Shown one piece after another: positions 19,040-28,598 of a stretch of 42,125 nt of DNA. The position numbers were made by a program, and so were the translations under genes. The stretch's first letter is position 1, and each line of letters begins with the position of its first letter. A model generated the notes under the pieces. That model was given only the letters and a program-made list of their open reading frames with translations, searched no databases and was not told where the DNA came from. The stretch covers positions 1 through 42,125 of the forward strand of contig NZ_JANQOY010000174.1 of NCBI RefSeq assembly GCF_028285565.1, written 5' to 3'. The stretch comes from Acaryochloris sp. IP29b_bin.148. Its GTDB lineage: Bacteria; Cyanobacteriota; Cyanobacteriia; Thermosynechococcales; Thermosynechococcaceae.

Positions 19040-20056
19040 CTAATCGGGGGTACGGGCTAGTTGTTCTGTGTGACAGGCTCCTGCGATCGCAAAGGGCACC
19101 GTTTTCGTAAACTTGCGTCTTTCACTCGGCTGTTGGACCTCCACATGCAGATGGGGACCTGTACTCCAACCCGAATTGCCGCTGTAGCCAATCAACTGTC
19201 CCGCCTCAACGCGATCCCCCGCTTTAATTGGAACTTGGCGCCGGAACCCTTGCTGAAGGTGGACATATACAGTGCGATAGCCTTCATCATGCTCAATCCA
19301 AACATAATTAAACCGAGCAATGTTTTCCTTGCCCCCGCCCGTATCGGGATACTTATCACGGACGGCAATCACTTGGCCCGCCCGCATCGCATAGACCGGT
19401 GTCCCAATGCTGGTTGCCAGATCATAGGCAAACTCCATGCGTCCCTGGTGGGTCCGACCGCGAATCCCCTGGCTCAGCCAACCTTGACCGTTTAAGGGAT
19501 GGCAAAAACCCCTCAAGGGTGAAGAGACAGAAGCTTGCTTAGCGAGTGGTGACTGCACAAAAGCAGGGTAACGAAGCGTGGAAGAGGATGCCGCCGGAAC
19601 AGAAGATCCCCCCGCGGCCTCAGATTCGCCCCCACCGATGTCTTGATGGGCAACTAACGGCTGGTACTGGCGATGGTGGGGAGCCTCAGGTATCTGAGCA
19701 ATAACTTTGGGCAAGCTAGGTAACAACGTGCTCGCAGATAAGAGGAAGGTTGCCACCACATTACGCCATACTTGCTCCTTGAGGGCCAGACGAACTTGTT
19801 GAGGGGTAATCACCCCCTGCTGCACCAGAATTTCACCCAGTTTTTGATGGCTAGACTGCTGAATGACTAACGCGTCGTTCAACTGGGCTTGATTGATCAC
19901 CCCTTTTTGCAGCAGGACTTCACCTACTCTAATTTTGTCTTGATTGCGCTGATGGATCACGGGTTGCTCCTGGAGGAATTCTGGCAGAAAGGGGACTATT
20001 CGCGGGCATAATGGCACAAACAAGCCATTTTCGGAAACCACCATAGTCGGATACAA
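19040..20056 (-). CDS. M23 (LytM-like) peptidase with N-terminal MshEN-like repeats
   Basis: A predicted peptidoglycan-directed metalloprotease of 338 residues. Residues about 41-95 contain two copies of a helical motif, RVGEVLLQKGVINQAQLNDAL and KLGEILVQQGVITPQQVRLAL, the pattern of the GspE/MshE N-terminal domain. One hydrophobic segment follows (about 100-120), then a Ser/Gly-rich linker. The M23 domain starts near 183, with candidate zinc ligands His203, Asp212 and His304 and catalytic His266 or His302 (YVHL, GPHLHVEV). This gives a cytoplasmic MshEN-like part, a membrane anchor and an extracytoplasmic peptidase. The combination is odd and may couple c-di-GMP or assembly signals to wall remodelling (inference). 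Met5 is an alternative start. Confidence 0.85.
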   Translation of the reverse strand: MYPTMVVSENGLFVPLCPRIVPFLPEFLQEQPVIHQRNQDKIRVGEVLLQKGVINQAQLNDALVIQQSSHQKLGEILVQQGVITPQQVRLALKEQVWRNVVATFLLSASTLLPSLPKVIAQIPEAPHHRQYQPLVAHQDIGGGESEAAGGSSVPAASSSTLRYPAFVQSPLAKQASVSSPLRGFCHPLNGQGWLSQGIRGRTHQGRMEFAYDLATSIGTPVYAMRAGQVIAVRDKYPDTGGGKENIARFNYVWIEHDEGYRTVYVHLQQGFRRQVPIKAGDRVEAGQLIGYSGNSGWSTGPHLHVEVQQPSERRKFTKTVPFAIAGACHTEQLARTPD

Positions 20057-20303
20057 TCTGGAGCCGTCACTGAGAGAGAGGAGACGATTGGGAATGCTTT
20101 AAAACATTTGCAGGCAAAATAAATACCGGAAGCCCTAGAACCATCCCTAGACTTAGTTTTCCCGGATTAACGTAGAAAGCGATCTCTCTTTTACGAAGAA
20201 CTTTGACTTCGGTAAAGGTGACCAGTAAGGTTTTGACTGCAAGGATATGTCGACGTTGAACGTAATGGTCTGTCACAAAACGGTGATCTGCACAGAATGA
20301 GGA

Positions 20304-20858
20304 ATGATTAAACCATCAACGTATATACCTACAGATTGTCCGCCACGGTCCCCCCTGCCCCGCTGGTTAGGGCACTCCTTGTCGGTGGCGATGATCAGCT
20401 TACTTATGGTTGGGATACCACCCACACTGGCCTGCATTAATTTTTTGCAGGGGCAGGAATATGTCGAACTGCCTGCTGATTTTTGCCAAGGCTATGCAGA
20501 CACCCTTTTGGGCAGACAAGGGACCTATGAATATGGCAGTGTGGTGTGCGATCGCCCAGAGGGATCCTACTTATTCCTGCAACGGTTAGTAAAATATACC
20601 GCTGAGAAGAAAGCCGTGTGGAAAATTATTCAGATTAAACCCCTGGCTAAGCTACAAAGCAATGAACTGGCGATTAGCCAGGGCTGTTATCAGGCTGATC
20701 AGAAGCACTCAGCAATTTTTGCTATCGTTCGCGAAGATCCCAAGCGGTTGACCACAACCCGAGCCTGGGCCATTGATTTTTCCATCGGGGCACTGATTTA
20801 TCTTGATCCGACTACGGTGTCTTGCCAATCGGAACCACCACCCAATCTGACGTCGTAA
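20304..20858 (+). CDS. secreted or membrane-tethered protein of unknown function
   Basis: A 184-residue protein I do not recognise. A basic N-terminus is followed by a hydrophobic stretch (about residues 25-43, LSVAMISLLMVGIPPTLA) that reads as a signal peptide or anchor. The mature part has four or more Cys (DFCQGY, VVCDRPEG, GCYQAD, VSCQSE), consistent with periplasmic disulfides. GAGG lies just before the ATG. It is divergently arranged to the M23 gene. The final Pro-rich tail is short. No enzyme motif is visible. Confidence 0.6.
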   Translation: MIKPSTYIPTDCPPRSPLPRWLGHSLSVAMISLLMVGIPPTLACINFLQGQEYVELPADFCQGYADTLLGRQGTYEYGSVVCDRPEGSYLFLQRLVKYTAEKKAVWKIIQIKPLAKLQSNELAISQGCYQADQKHSAIFAIVREDPKRLTTTRAWAIDFSIGALIYLDPTTVSCQSEPPPNLTS

Positions 20859-20870
20859 GCAGGGAATGCT

Positions 20871-21248
20871 CTACTCCACCGTTTGGCTGGTAACGTCGAT
20901 GGCTTGGACGTCAATGGTCCCTGGCTCTGTGGGACGCTGAAAGTCTGAATTTTCCACGGCCACGGTTTGAGTACAAAAGGGACAGGTGGTTTGCGTATTT
21001 TTTAGCCCCGTTAAGGGATTGCCACAGGAGGGACATACACCTTGAATCAAGTTGCGTCCCAGCCACCAGCGGAGGCCCACAAACAACACGACTGGCGCAA
21101 TTAAAATCAGCCCTACCAGGATTAGCAAAGATTTCAGTAACCAACCCAAGCCAATGGTTCCCAAGACGAACACAATCAGCACAACGGTTAACCAAGACCG
21201 AATCACAGACAAGCCAATAGACAAACGCTGTGGTTGGTTCAAATTCAC
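20871..21248 (-). CDS. membrane protein with C-terminal zinc-ribbon
   Basis: A 125-residue protein with two adjacent hydrophobic helices (about 18-38 and 39-62) followed by a cytoplasmic two-CxxC zinc ribbon: CPSCGNPL and CPFC. This layout recurs in small uncharacterised cyanobacterial proteins. The metal site is inferred from the spacing of the four Cys. The acidic C-terminal tail is likely unstructured. It converges with the secreted-protein gene upstream (13 bases between stops) and is divergent from the lytic transglycosylase gene. Function unknown. Confidence 0.7.
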   Translation of the reverse strand: MNLNQPQRLSIGLSVIRSWLTVVLIVFVLGTIGLGWLLKSLLILVGLILIAPVVLFVGLRWWLGRNLIQGVCPSCGNPLTGLKNTQTTCPFCTQTVAVENSDFQRPTEPGTIDVQAIDVTSQTVE

Positions 21249-21413
21249 TATAAGGCTCCTCAGCTTAAACTAGGGCTGCATTCATTCTTATCTTAATCGG
21301 TTAACTTTAACTGCTGCGGGTTTAGTCACTAAATGCAATGGACCCATCACTAGAGATCGCATAATTTTCTAAAATGCAATCAGTTTCCCTATTTCTTAAC
21401 CTTTTGCAGACCC

Positions 21414-23633
21414 ATGGGCAATTTTTCCCGTCACCTTGGCCAAATCCTGAAACGCTTGGCCCCTTGGACCCTATCCTTAGGGTTGAGTACCGTCTTGGTT
21501 TTGGGCCTGTCCTGGCTATTTCTGAAGCCAAAGCTGGAACCCTCTGCTGACCGGCCGCGATCGCAACAGGTCTCACCGATTAATTCTGCTCTAGCGGCCT
21601 TGAGATCGATTCCTGCCCAACAGCGTCTTGACCCTCTGAAGCAATTGGCCCAGCAGGGAACGACTCAAGAACAGAATCAGGCTCGCTATGTTTTAGCTGC
21701 TGACCTCGTTCAACTTCAGCAAGGGGAAGAAGCCCTGCGCTGGCTAGAGGGATTAGAAGAGCGCTATCCGCTGCTGGCGAGCCATATTGCAGTGCTGCAC
21801 GCTCAGGCCCAGACACAGGCTGGACAAACGGAGCAAGCTGAAACAACGTGGCAGCGGATTTTGGCCGACTATCCGCAAGAGCCCGCCGCCGCCGAAGCGT
21901 TGTTTGTGCTGGGTAACCAAAATCCCGATCTCTGGCAGCAGGCGATCACCGACTTTCCGGCTCACCCCCAAACGGTGGAGATTGCCGTAGCCCAACTGCA
22001 GAAAAAGCCCAAGCAGTTGAAGCCATTGATGTTAATTGCCAAGCACGGTCTGTTTTTACCCAACTATGGGGATTATTTGACGCAACTGACCCAGAATTTT
22101 AAAGCCCAGCTGAAGCCGTCGGATTGGCAAATCGTTGCCTTTGGCTACTGGGAAAAGCAACTCTACAAGGAAGGGGCACTGGCCTATGCCCAGGCCCCTC
22201 AGACGTCGCAAACCGCTTATCGGGCTGCACGGGGATTACAACTAGGGGGCGAACAGAAAAAAGCGATCGCAGCCTATCAAAAAATGATTGCGGCTTATCC
22301 CAACGCCAAGGAAACGCCCCTAGCGTTGAGCAAGCTGGCCAGTCTAGAGAAAGATTTGGGCCAGGCTGCCCAGCATTACGATCGCGCCTTTCAACTCAGC
22401 AAAGAACAACAGCCCACCTTAGCCGCCCAGGTTCTTGGGGAGCGAATTCAGCGGTTGCAGAAGGCCAAACAGCCGTCTCAAACGCTCCAGCAAACCTTGC
22501 TAGAGCAGTTTTCTCAAACGGACGATGCCGCAGCCCTTCGTTGGCAACAGGCTGAGAAACAGCGACAAGCAGGCAATTTGCCCCGTGCTCGCCAGTTAGC
22601 GCTGCAAATTCAAGCGCAAAATCCCAATAGCCGCCAGGCTGCTGCCGCCGTGTTCTGGGCCGGGAAATGGGCCTCTTCCTCTGATGAGCGCCAGACGGCC
22701 TTTCAAACCCTGTGGAAGACCTATCCCGATTCCTACTATGCCTGGCGGGCAGCGGTGCTGTCTGGCTGGACCGTAGGCGACTTTAACTCGATTCGCTCCT
22801 TTCAACCGCAAATTCAGTTTCCGAGTACGCAACTGCCCTTGGCCGCAGGGTCGCCTGCACTACAAGAACTGTATCAACTGGGGCAGCATCAAACCGCCTG
22901 GGAGCGATGGCAATGGGAGTTTCGCAATCGTCAGGAACCGAGTTTATCGGAACAACTGACGGATGGCTTGTTGCGATTGGGGGTTCGGGATTACTTAGAC
23001 GGCATATATATGCTGGCCAATCTAGAAACCCGCGCTCGCGAAGAGCAGGATTCTGAGCAGCAGGTCAAGCAATGGCAAGACCATCCGGGCTTTGAGCAAG
23101 CGCTGTTTCCCCTGGCCTACTTTACGCCCATTCGTAAATGGTCTAACCAGCGCAATCTCAATCCCTTCTTGGTGCTAAGCCTCATGCGACAGGAATCCCG
23201 ATTCCAGCCCAAAATTCGCTCGGTAGCGGGCGCAGTGGGGCTGATGCAGGTGTTGCCTGAGACGGCGGAATGGGTGAGTGGGAAGGCAGGCCTGAAAACT
23301 TACGAGATTGATGGGATTGATGACAATATCAATTTGGGGACCTGGTATTTGGACTATACTCACCGCAACTACAACGACAATTCTATGCTTGCGATCGCAA
23401 GCTACAATGCCGGTCCTGGCAATGTTGATCGATGGGTCCAACAGACCGCAATCACAGATGTTGACATGTTTGTGGAAGATATTCCCTTCCCCGAGACGAA
23501 GAACTATGTCAAATCCGTCTCCGAGAACTATTGGAATTATCTACGGCTTTACAATCCCCAAATCCAGCAATTGATGCGAGCCCAGGCTAATCCATCAGAT
23601 CAGCCCAATCAGCTCGACAGTAGCCTGAAATAG
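21414..23633 (+). CDS. slt: soluble lytic murein transglycosylase (Slt70-like)
   Basis: Cleaves the glycan backbone of peptidoglycan between MurNAc and GlcNAc with 1,6-anhydro ring formation, in the periplasm. The 739 residues begin with a membrane-spanning signal anchor (about 14-36). A very long helical superhelix rich in Gln/Ala, with TPR-like repeats such as AEALFVLGNQNPD and AAQHYDRAFQLSKEQ, fills residues 60-560. The C-terminal SLT domain has the catalytic Glu594 in MRQESRF, then GAVGLMQVLPETA, NINLGTWYLDY and ASYNAGPGNVDRW, all standard. The short tail is disordered. It ends 5 bases from a convergent unknown gene. Confident assignment. Confidence 0.93.
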   Translation: MGNFSRHLGQILKRLAPWTLSLGLSTVLVLGLSWLFLKPKLEPSADRPRSQQVSPINSALAALRSIPAQQRLDPLKQLAQQGTTQEQNQARYVLAADLVQLQQGEEALRWLEGLEERYPLLASHIAVLHAQAQTQAGQTEQAETTWQRILADYPQEPAAAEALFVLGNQNPDLWQQAITDFPAHPQTVEIAVAQLQKKPKQLKPLMLIAKHGLFLPNYGDYLTQLTQNFKAQLKPSDWQIVAFGYWEKQLYKEGALAYAQAPQTSQTAYRAARGLQLGGEQKKAIAAYQKMIAAYPNAKETPLALSKLASLEKDLGQAAQHYDRAFQLSKEQQPTLAAQVLGERIQRLQKAKQPSQTLQQTLLEQFSQTDDAAALRWQQAEKQRQAGNLPRARQLALQIQAQNPNSRQAAAAVFWAGKWASSSDERQTAFQTLWKTYPDSYYAWRAAVLSGWTVGDFNSIRSFQPQIQFPSTQLPLAAGSPALQELYQLGQHQTAWERWQWEFRNRQEPSLSEQLTDGLLRLGVRDYLDGIYMLANLETRAREEQDSEQQVKQWQDHPGFEQALFPLAYFTPIRKWSNQRNLNPFLVLSLMRQESRFQPKIRSVAGAVGLMQVLPETAEWVSGKAGLKTYEIDGIDDNINLGTWYLDYTHRNYNDNSMLAIASYNAGPGNVDRWVQQTAITDVDMFVEDIPFPETKNYVKSVSENYWNYLRLYNPQIQQLMRAQANPSDQPNQLDSSLK

Positions 23634-23638
23634 CTCGA

Positions 23639-24325
23639 TTAATTATTCAAGCGGAGATAGCCGCGCATTCCTGCCCGAAGCGGACTGCGGCCTTCGCGAT
23701 CGTAACTTCTGGTTGTCCGCGTATTGCCCACTTGTCTCGCCCAAACCACTAAGTCTTGGCTGTCGACGCGAATCGTTCCACCTAGGATTTTGATAGCCAG
23801 CTGGCCATTCTCACATTCCATACTTCTGAGAGCATGCCATTTTTCGCGACGGCTAGTGGGACCTTGTCCCCACACCATCAGGTCTAAGGGAATTCCCGAA
23901 CGAACGCTATATCCTCGGCCCCAACAAACCCGCCACAGCTCCTTCGCCGTCGTGCAGTGCATCTCGTGGTTATCTGTAGGGGCGCAATAGCGATAAATAT
24001 AGCAATCACTTTGCTCACCCTTCGCCAGTGGATAAAAGCTCTGCTCCATCATAGCTTCATGGAGTTCCCCCCAATAGGCAGAAACGGGACGAATTTTTGC
24101 CGAGATGGGCGCTTGCTTGATATTGGCAGTGGAAATTAGCCCTTCCTTATTGTCAATCAGCTGCATACTGCCAAACAAAGGCTCTGTCCGCAGATTGGCA
24201 TTTGATAGCAAGACAGGGCGACCTTGCACAAATCCTTCAACAAAGGTTTGAATAAGTTCACTATCTGAGAGTGAGCCGTCAGAATTGTGAGAAGGCATGG
24301 TTAGGTTAGGTTGTGTGAAGACCAT
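23639..24325 (-). CDS. conserved protein of unknown function
   Basis: A 228-residue soluble protein that I do not recognise. It has no signal peptide or membrane segment. The N-terminal 60 residues have an SDSELIQTFVEGFVQGRPVLLSN block that reads as a folded start. The rest is mainly beta, with Trp- and Arg-rich strands (ELWRVCWGRGYSVRSG, SRREKWHALRSM) and a basic C-terminus. Base composition is like its neighbours, so it is probably a core gene. An ATG at 24298 would shorten it by nine residues. Convergent with slt; divergent from ppk1. Confidence 0.6.
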   Translation of the reverse strand: MVFTQPNLTMPSHNSDGSLSDSELIQTFVEGFVQGRPVLLSNANLRTEPLFGSMQLIDNKEGLISTANIKQAPISAKIRPVSAYWGELHEAMMEQSFYPLAKGEQSDCYIYRYCAPTDNHEMHCTTAKELWRVCWGRGYSVRSGIPLDLMVWGQGPTSRREKWHALRSMECENGQLAIKILGGTIRVDSQDLVVWARQVGNTRTTRSYDREGRSPLRAGMRGYLRLNN

Positions 24326-24824
24326 GATCGAGTTCTACCTGCTGTTGAGTCAGTCGTAGCGAAATAAATATGAACATCCAGTTCAAGTCAGACCACTGTT
24401 ATTCAGTGGATACCCCCAGCAGAGTTTTAAATATAGCATCGGCATATGAAGACCCGCACTAAAAATCTTCACCTTTTTCAGAAAATATCCCAAAAAATCG
24501 ATTGAGTGAGGGATGATCAGTCCTTTAATGCAGGTGAAAGAATCTATGGCCTTTCCCCAGGCTTTCTTCAATTCCATTAGGATCAGAAAGAACGCTTTAG
24601 TATCCATCCCATGCCAGAAACATCTAAGGTGGCGAAACCCTTTCTCAGCCAAGCATCTCAATGTCTCAAGTCGCTGAATCTTCCGGCTAAAGACATGGAA
24701 TCAATGTAACGATCACTGCAACTGTGGGTTCCGTTTTAACGTATTTTTTACCTACAAGTTGCAAAATTAATCCCGAAGCTACCCTGTTTTTCCCACCCCA
24801 TCCTTAATCTAATTCAGCAACCTA
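24326..24824. other. divergent intergenic region upstream of ppk1
   Basis: Lies between the minus-strand unknown gene and ppk1, so it should hold both promoters. A Pho-box was looked for by eye in front of ppk1 and no convincing direct repeat was seen. A 92-codon minus-strand frame (24383-24661) has no motif and is probably not a gene. Confidence 0.35.
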
Positions 24825-27239
24825 ATGGGTACCGATACTGTTCGAATTTATGCTCTAGCCCGATCACTGCACCTCAGTTCTCAAGAGATTCTGGCCCTGA
24901 GTCATCAATTGCAAATTGAGGCCACCACCCCCAGTAGTTCGGTGACCCAAGCTGAGGCCAATCGACTTATTGCTGCCATTCAGGCTAACGGTAAGGCGCA
25001 GGCCAACGATAAGGGGGCTGTGCCCATGCGTGCCGAAACACCGAATAGCCCCGCTACATCGTCTACCGATCCCATTAATCTTCGGGATCCAGCCTATTAT
25101 CTTAATCGTGAAATTAGCTGGCTACGATTTAACCAACGGGTTCTCCATGAAGCCTTTGATGAACGCACGCTGCTGTTAGAACGGCTAAAATTCATGGCCA
25201 TCTATAGCTCTAATTTAGATGAGTATTTTATGGTCCGTGTGGCTGGACTCAAGCAACAAATTGCAGCTCAAGTGACCCAGCGATCTCTGGATGGATTAAC
25301 TCCCCAAGCGCAACTTGATGCCATCCATCAAGAGCTAAAACCCGAAATTCAAGAGCAACATCAGTACTTTACGGCGTTCCTGAAACCTGAGCTGGCCAAA
25401 GAAAATATTTGCTTACTCGATTATGCCAATCTCAATCCTCAGCAAGTTGCCTTTCTCCATCAATATTTTCTGGATCAGATCTTTCCTGTATTAACCCCCC
25501 TCGCCGTTGATCCGGGACATCCCTTTCCCTATATTTCCAACCTCAGTCTGAATCTGGCGGTTTTGGTCAAGGATACGCAAACGGGGGATGGTCATTTCGC
25601 CCGCGTCAAAGTACCCAGTATGTTGCCTCGGTTTATCAAGCTGCCCGCAGACAGCTGTAGTGATTCTATCTGTCGTTGGAGCGGCGTCCCCATTGAGCAA
25701 GTCATTGCTCAAAATCTGGAGTTTCTATTTCCGGGTATGACCATTCAAGCCTGTTATCCGTTCCGCATTACCCGTAATGCAGATATTGAACTAGAGGAGG
25801 ATGAAGCCGACGATCTGCTCTTGGCGATTGAAGAAGAACTGCGGAAGCGCCGCTTCGGCTTTGTGGTGCGGATGGAGATTCAAACGGGGACACCAGAGTA
25901 TATTAGTCGCACTCTGATGCGTGAGCTGGGACTAGAAGAAAGCGACGTCTATCACATTGATGGATTGCTAAGTTTGAATGATCTGATGGGGCTGGCGTTT
26001 CTGCCTTTCCCCCATTTACAGCAGGCCCCTTGGACTCCGATCGTGCCATCACGGCTCCGCAAGGTGGAGCCGCTAGAAGTGCCGGTGGCGACGGTCAATG
26101 GGCATGCGGAGAAAAGTATCAAGGAACATCCCACCGACATTTTCTCAGTGATTCGGGGGGGCGATCTCCTTGTTCATCATCCCTACGATTCCTTTACGGC
26201 CACGGTGCAAAAATTTATTACCCAGGCCGCTCATGATCCGAATGTGCTGACGATTAAGATGACCCTTTATCGCACTGCAGGCGATGGCGGCCTGGCCAGT
26301 TCTCCCATTGTTAGCAGTTTGATAGCGGCAGCGGAGAACGGTAAGCAGGTGGTGGCCCTGGTGGAACTCAAAGCTCGGTTTGATGAAGAGAATAATATTG
26401 TCTGGGCCAGAAAGTTAGAAAAAGTTGGCGTCCATGTGGTCTATGGACTCGTAGGGCTTAAAACGCATACCAAAATTGCCCTGGTGGTGCGGCGGGAAGG
26501 CAAGCAGATTCGCCGTTATGTCCATATTGGCACGGGGAACTATAATCCGAAAACGGCTCGCCTCTACACGGACTTAGGGTTGCTGAGCTGTCGAGATGAA
26601 CTGGGGGCCGATCTGACGGATCTGTTTAACTACCTAACGGGCTTTTCTCGGCATCAGAGCTATCGCAAGCTGTTGGTGGCTCCAGTGAATTTGCGCGATC
26701 GCATCTTGGAATTGATTGATCGCGAAGTGGATCACCAACGGCAAGGGAATGCGGGTCGCATCATCGCCAAGATGAATTCCCTTGTCGATCCGAAAATCAT
26801 CCGAGCCCTCTATCGAGCCTCTCAAGCAGGCGTCAAAATCAAGCTAATCGTCCGGGGGATTTGCAGTCTTAAGCCTGGCATAGAGGGAGTCAGCACCAAT
26901 ATTAGCGTCATCAGTATTATTGGTCGCTTTTTGGAGCATGACCGCATTTTTTATTTTCATAACCAAGGACAACCAACGGTATTAATTGGCAGTGCGGACT
27001 GGCGTCAGCGTAATTTGGACCGCCGGGTGGAGGCGGTTGTCCCCATTGAGGATCCAGCCCTGGTCGCGGAGCTACGGGAGTTACTAGAGATTATGCTCTC
27101 TGATAATCGCCAAGCCTGGGATTTACAGCCAGATGGAACCTTTATTCAGCGTCGTCCTGGACCAGATGAGGCTGAACGATCCACCCATGAGTTATTTATG
27201 CAGAGAACAACTCAGTATGCCCACTGCCTTTTGCATTAG
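24825..27239 (+). CDS. ppk1: polyphosphate kinase 1 with IF2_N-like N-terminal extension
   Basis: Makes inorganic polyphosphate from ATP reversibly. Of 804 residues, about 95 onward is a full PPK1: DPAYYLNREISWLRFNQRVL starts the N domain, followed by the RIYxTxEEE-type region DADELEEDEADDLLLA-like head domain and the two phospholipase-D-like C domains. His548 (LKTHTKIALV) is the autophosphorylated His, and His705 (LEHDRIFYFHN) is the second essential His. Residues 4-50, VRIYALARSLHLSSQEILAL then SSVTQAEANRLI, look like an IF2_N winged-helix-like module found in translation initiation factor 2. A Pro/Ser-rich linker joins the two. That extra module is unusual for PPK1. Confidence 0.94.
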   Translation: MGTDTVRIYALARSLHLSSQEILALSHQLQIEATTPSSSVTQAEANRLIAAIQANGKAQANDKGAVPMRAETPNSPATSSTDPINLRDPAYYLNREISWLRFNQRVLHEAFDERTLLLERLKFMAIYSSNLDEYFMVRVAGLKQQIAAQVTQRSLDGLTPQAQLDAIHQELKPEIQEQHQYFTAFLKPELAKENICLLDYANLNPQQVAFLHQYFLDQIFPVLTPLAVDPGHPFPYISNLSLNLAVLVKDTQTGDGHFARVKVPSMLPRFIKLPADSCSDSICRWSGVPIEQVIAQNLEFLFPGMTIQACYPFRITRNADIELEEDEADDLLLAIEEELRKRRFGFVVRMEIQTGTPEYISRTLMRELGLEESDVYHIDGLLSLNDLMGLAFLPFPHLQQAPWTPIVPSRLRKVEPLEVPVATVNGHAEKSIKEHPTDIFSVIRGGDLLVHHPYDSFTATVQKFITQAAHDPNVLTIKMTLYRTAGDGGLASSPIVSSLIAAAENGKQVVALVELKARFDEENNIVWARKLEKVGVHVVYGLVGLKTHTKIALVVRREGKQIRRYVHIGTGNYNPKTARLYTDLGLLSCRDELGADLTDLFNYLTGFSRHQSYRKLLVAPVNLRDRILELIDREVDHQRQGNAGRIIAKMNSLVDPKIIRALYRASQAGVKIKLIVRGICSLKPGIEGVSTNISVISIIGRFLEHDRIFYFHNQGQPTVLIGSADWRQRNLDRRVEAVVPIEDPALVAELRELLEIMLSDNRQAWDLQPDGTFIQRRPGPDEAERSTHELFMQRTTQYAHCLLH

Positions 27240-27424
27240 AGCGTTTCCCCATCTCACTAGCAGAACAATTGCATACCGTTTCCAACCACCCTCATCCGGC
27301 ATGGCATTAAGGTCCCAGGTGGTCCAGTGGAGGGCATTGGCAACCATTGAATGTAACTGTACCGTTCAACGCTGTTTGTTTAGTGTAGTGGATTTGCTCA
27401 GCAGATCTGTCCAAGCACGGCTCC

Positions 27425-27952
27425 TTAACCTTTGCCCTGGCGAGAAGAGTGGTTCTGTCTTAAGCGCAGAATAAGCCATAGGCCAACGATGTAACCAATT
27501 ACACCCGCTAAACACCCCATCACAAAACAGCCTGCCAACCAAGTTGCGATAAAATTCGGTCCTAGGGCCAAAAGTTCTTGCCAGTGCAATTGTTGGAGCT
27601 GCCCAAACTCAAATTCCTTGGCCTGCAACAACCATTGGCCCACCCGAAAGTTGAAGGCAAAAAGGGGTAAGTAAGTAAAGGGATTACTAATCCAAGTGGC
27701 CGCTGCTGCAGTTAACTTGTTTCCACGCACCCAGGCAGCTAAAAAGACACCGAAAAGGATCTGAAATCCAAAAATAGGGAACATACCTGCAAAAGCACCC
27801 ACTGCCAGACCGCGTGCGATCGCATCTGGACTGCCTTGCAAGCGGATAAATCGTAAATAGAAGTAGCGGCCCCGTCGTTGCCAAGTCATACGCTTGCGCG
27901 CCCGTGGCCCTCGCAAGCGTTGTCGTCTCAAAGGATGTTTAGGCTGATGCAT
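27425..27952 (-). CDS. DUF2062 family membrane protein
   Basis: A 175-residue DUF2062 protein, an uncharacterised small membrane protein family. The very basic N-terminus (RRQRLRGPRARKR) is followed by RFIRLQGSPDAIARGLAVGAFAGMFPIFGFQ, the family signature, a second hydrophobic helix, WISNPFTYLP, and a C-terminal hydrophobic hairpin around 130-162. Two or three membrane helices in all. It ends the likely operon HEAT protein-SDR-tsaE-DUF2062 (77 bases after the tsaE stop). Role unknown. Confidence 0.85.
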   Translation of the reverse strand: MHQPKHPLRRQRLRGPRARKRMTWQRRGRYFYLRFIRLQGSPDAIARGLAVGAFAGMFPIFGFQILFGVFLAAWVRGNKLTAAAATWISNPFTYLPLFAFNFRVGQWLLQAKEFEFGQLQQLHWQELLALGPNFIATWLAGCFVMGCLAGVIGYIVGLWLILRLRQNHSSRQGKG

Positions 27953-28029
27953 GCCGTTTCGTCACCGCACAACAAGACGGTTTCCCCATAGATTCGATAT
28001 CCCAGCTCAATATACCCAACCCTCGACAT

Positions 28030-28527
28030 CTAAAGGCACTCGTCAGGATTGTCCTCTATGGCACGTCGTAATTGGGGGATATCAGGGCATTGAACATTCC
28101 CTACTGTGCTCACCGCAGCTTGTCTAGACGCTGCTTGATGCTGGAGTTCAATCCATAAATAGGCAGATGGACGATGCAAGAGACGCTCAGACCATTCGAT
28201 GGCAACTATTCCTGGAGGCACTTCAACCCCTTGCCAGTAAGTCTCTATATACAGCTCATCAACTTGCTGAGGGTTTAAACGGTAGAGGTCAAGATGATAC
28301 AGGGGAACCCGGCCTTCATGATACTCATTGACCAACGTAAACGTCGGGCTCACAATCGCATCAGTAATCCCTAGCCCTCGGCCTAGTCCCTGAACCAGAG
28401 AGGTTTTGCCACATCCGAGATCCCCTTCCAGGAGAATAACGCTGCCAGCAGGGAGGGTTTGGCCCAGGATCATGCCTAAGCGTTGGGTAGCGGCTAAATC
28501 AGCTAAAGAAAAAGGCGCTGCGGTCAT
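28030..28527 (-). CDS. tsaE: tRNA t6A biosynthesis ATPase TsaE
   Basis: Small ATPase of the threonylcarbamoyl-adenosine (t6A37) tRNA modification pathway that acts with TsaB and TsaD. The 165 residues show Walker A GDLGCGKTS (35-43), the switch IVSPTFTLVNEY and HLDLYRL, then the VIAIEWSERL-type block (IVAIEWSERL), all standard for the family. Length and order are normal. It lies between an SDR gene and a DUF2062 gene on the minus strand, with short gaps, so it is probably co-transcribed with them. Confidence 0.93.
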   Translation of the reverse strand: MTAAPFSLADLAATQRLGMILGQTLPAGSVILLEGDLGCGKTSLVQGLGRGLGITDAIVSPTFTLVNEYHEGRVPLYHLDLYRLNPQQVDELYIETYWQGVEVPPGIVAIEWSERLLHRPSAYLWIELQHQAASRQAAVSTVGNVQCPDIPQLRRAIEDNPDECL

Positions 28528-28598
28528 GCTAATATCGCGATCATTTCAATCTATTCTTCACTTTGTAGCAGTCTTCACCGCCATCGTCAGGGGTTGAC

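Noticed and set aside
20067..20276. 69-codon minus-strand frame with one hydrophobic stretch, upstream of the M23 gene
   Set aside because: No ribosome site, no family resemblance, and its position fits the leader of the M23 gene; too weak to call.
24383..24661. 92-codon minus-strand frame upstream of ppk1
   Set aside because: No motif, no ribosome site, and unlike the codon style of neighbours.
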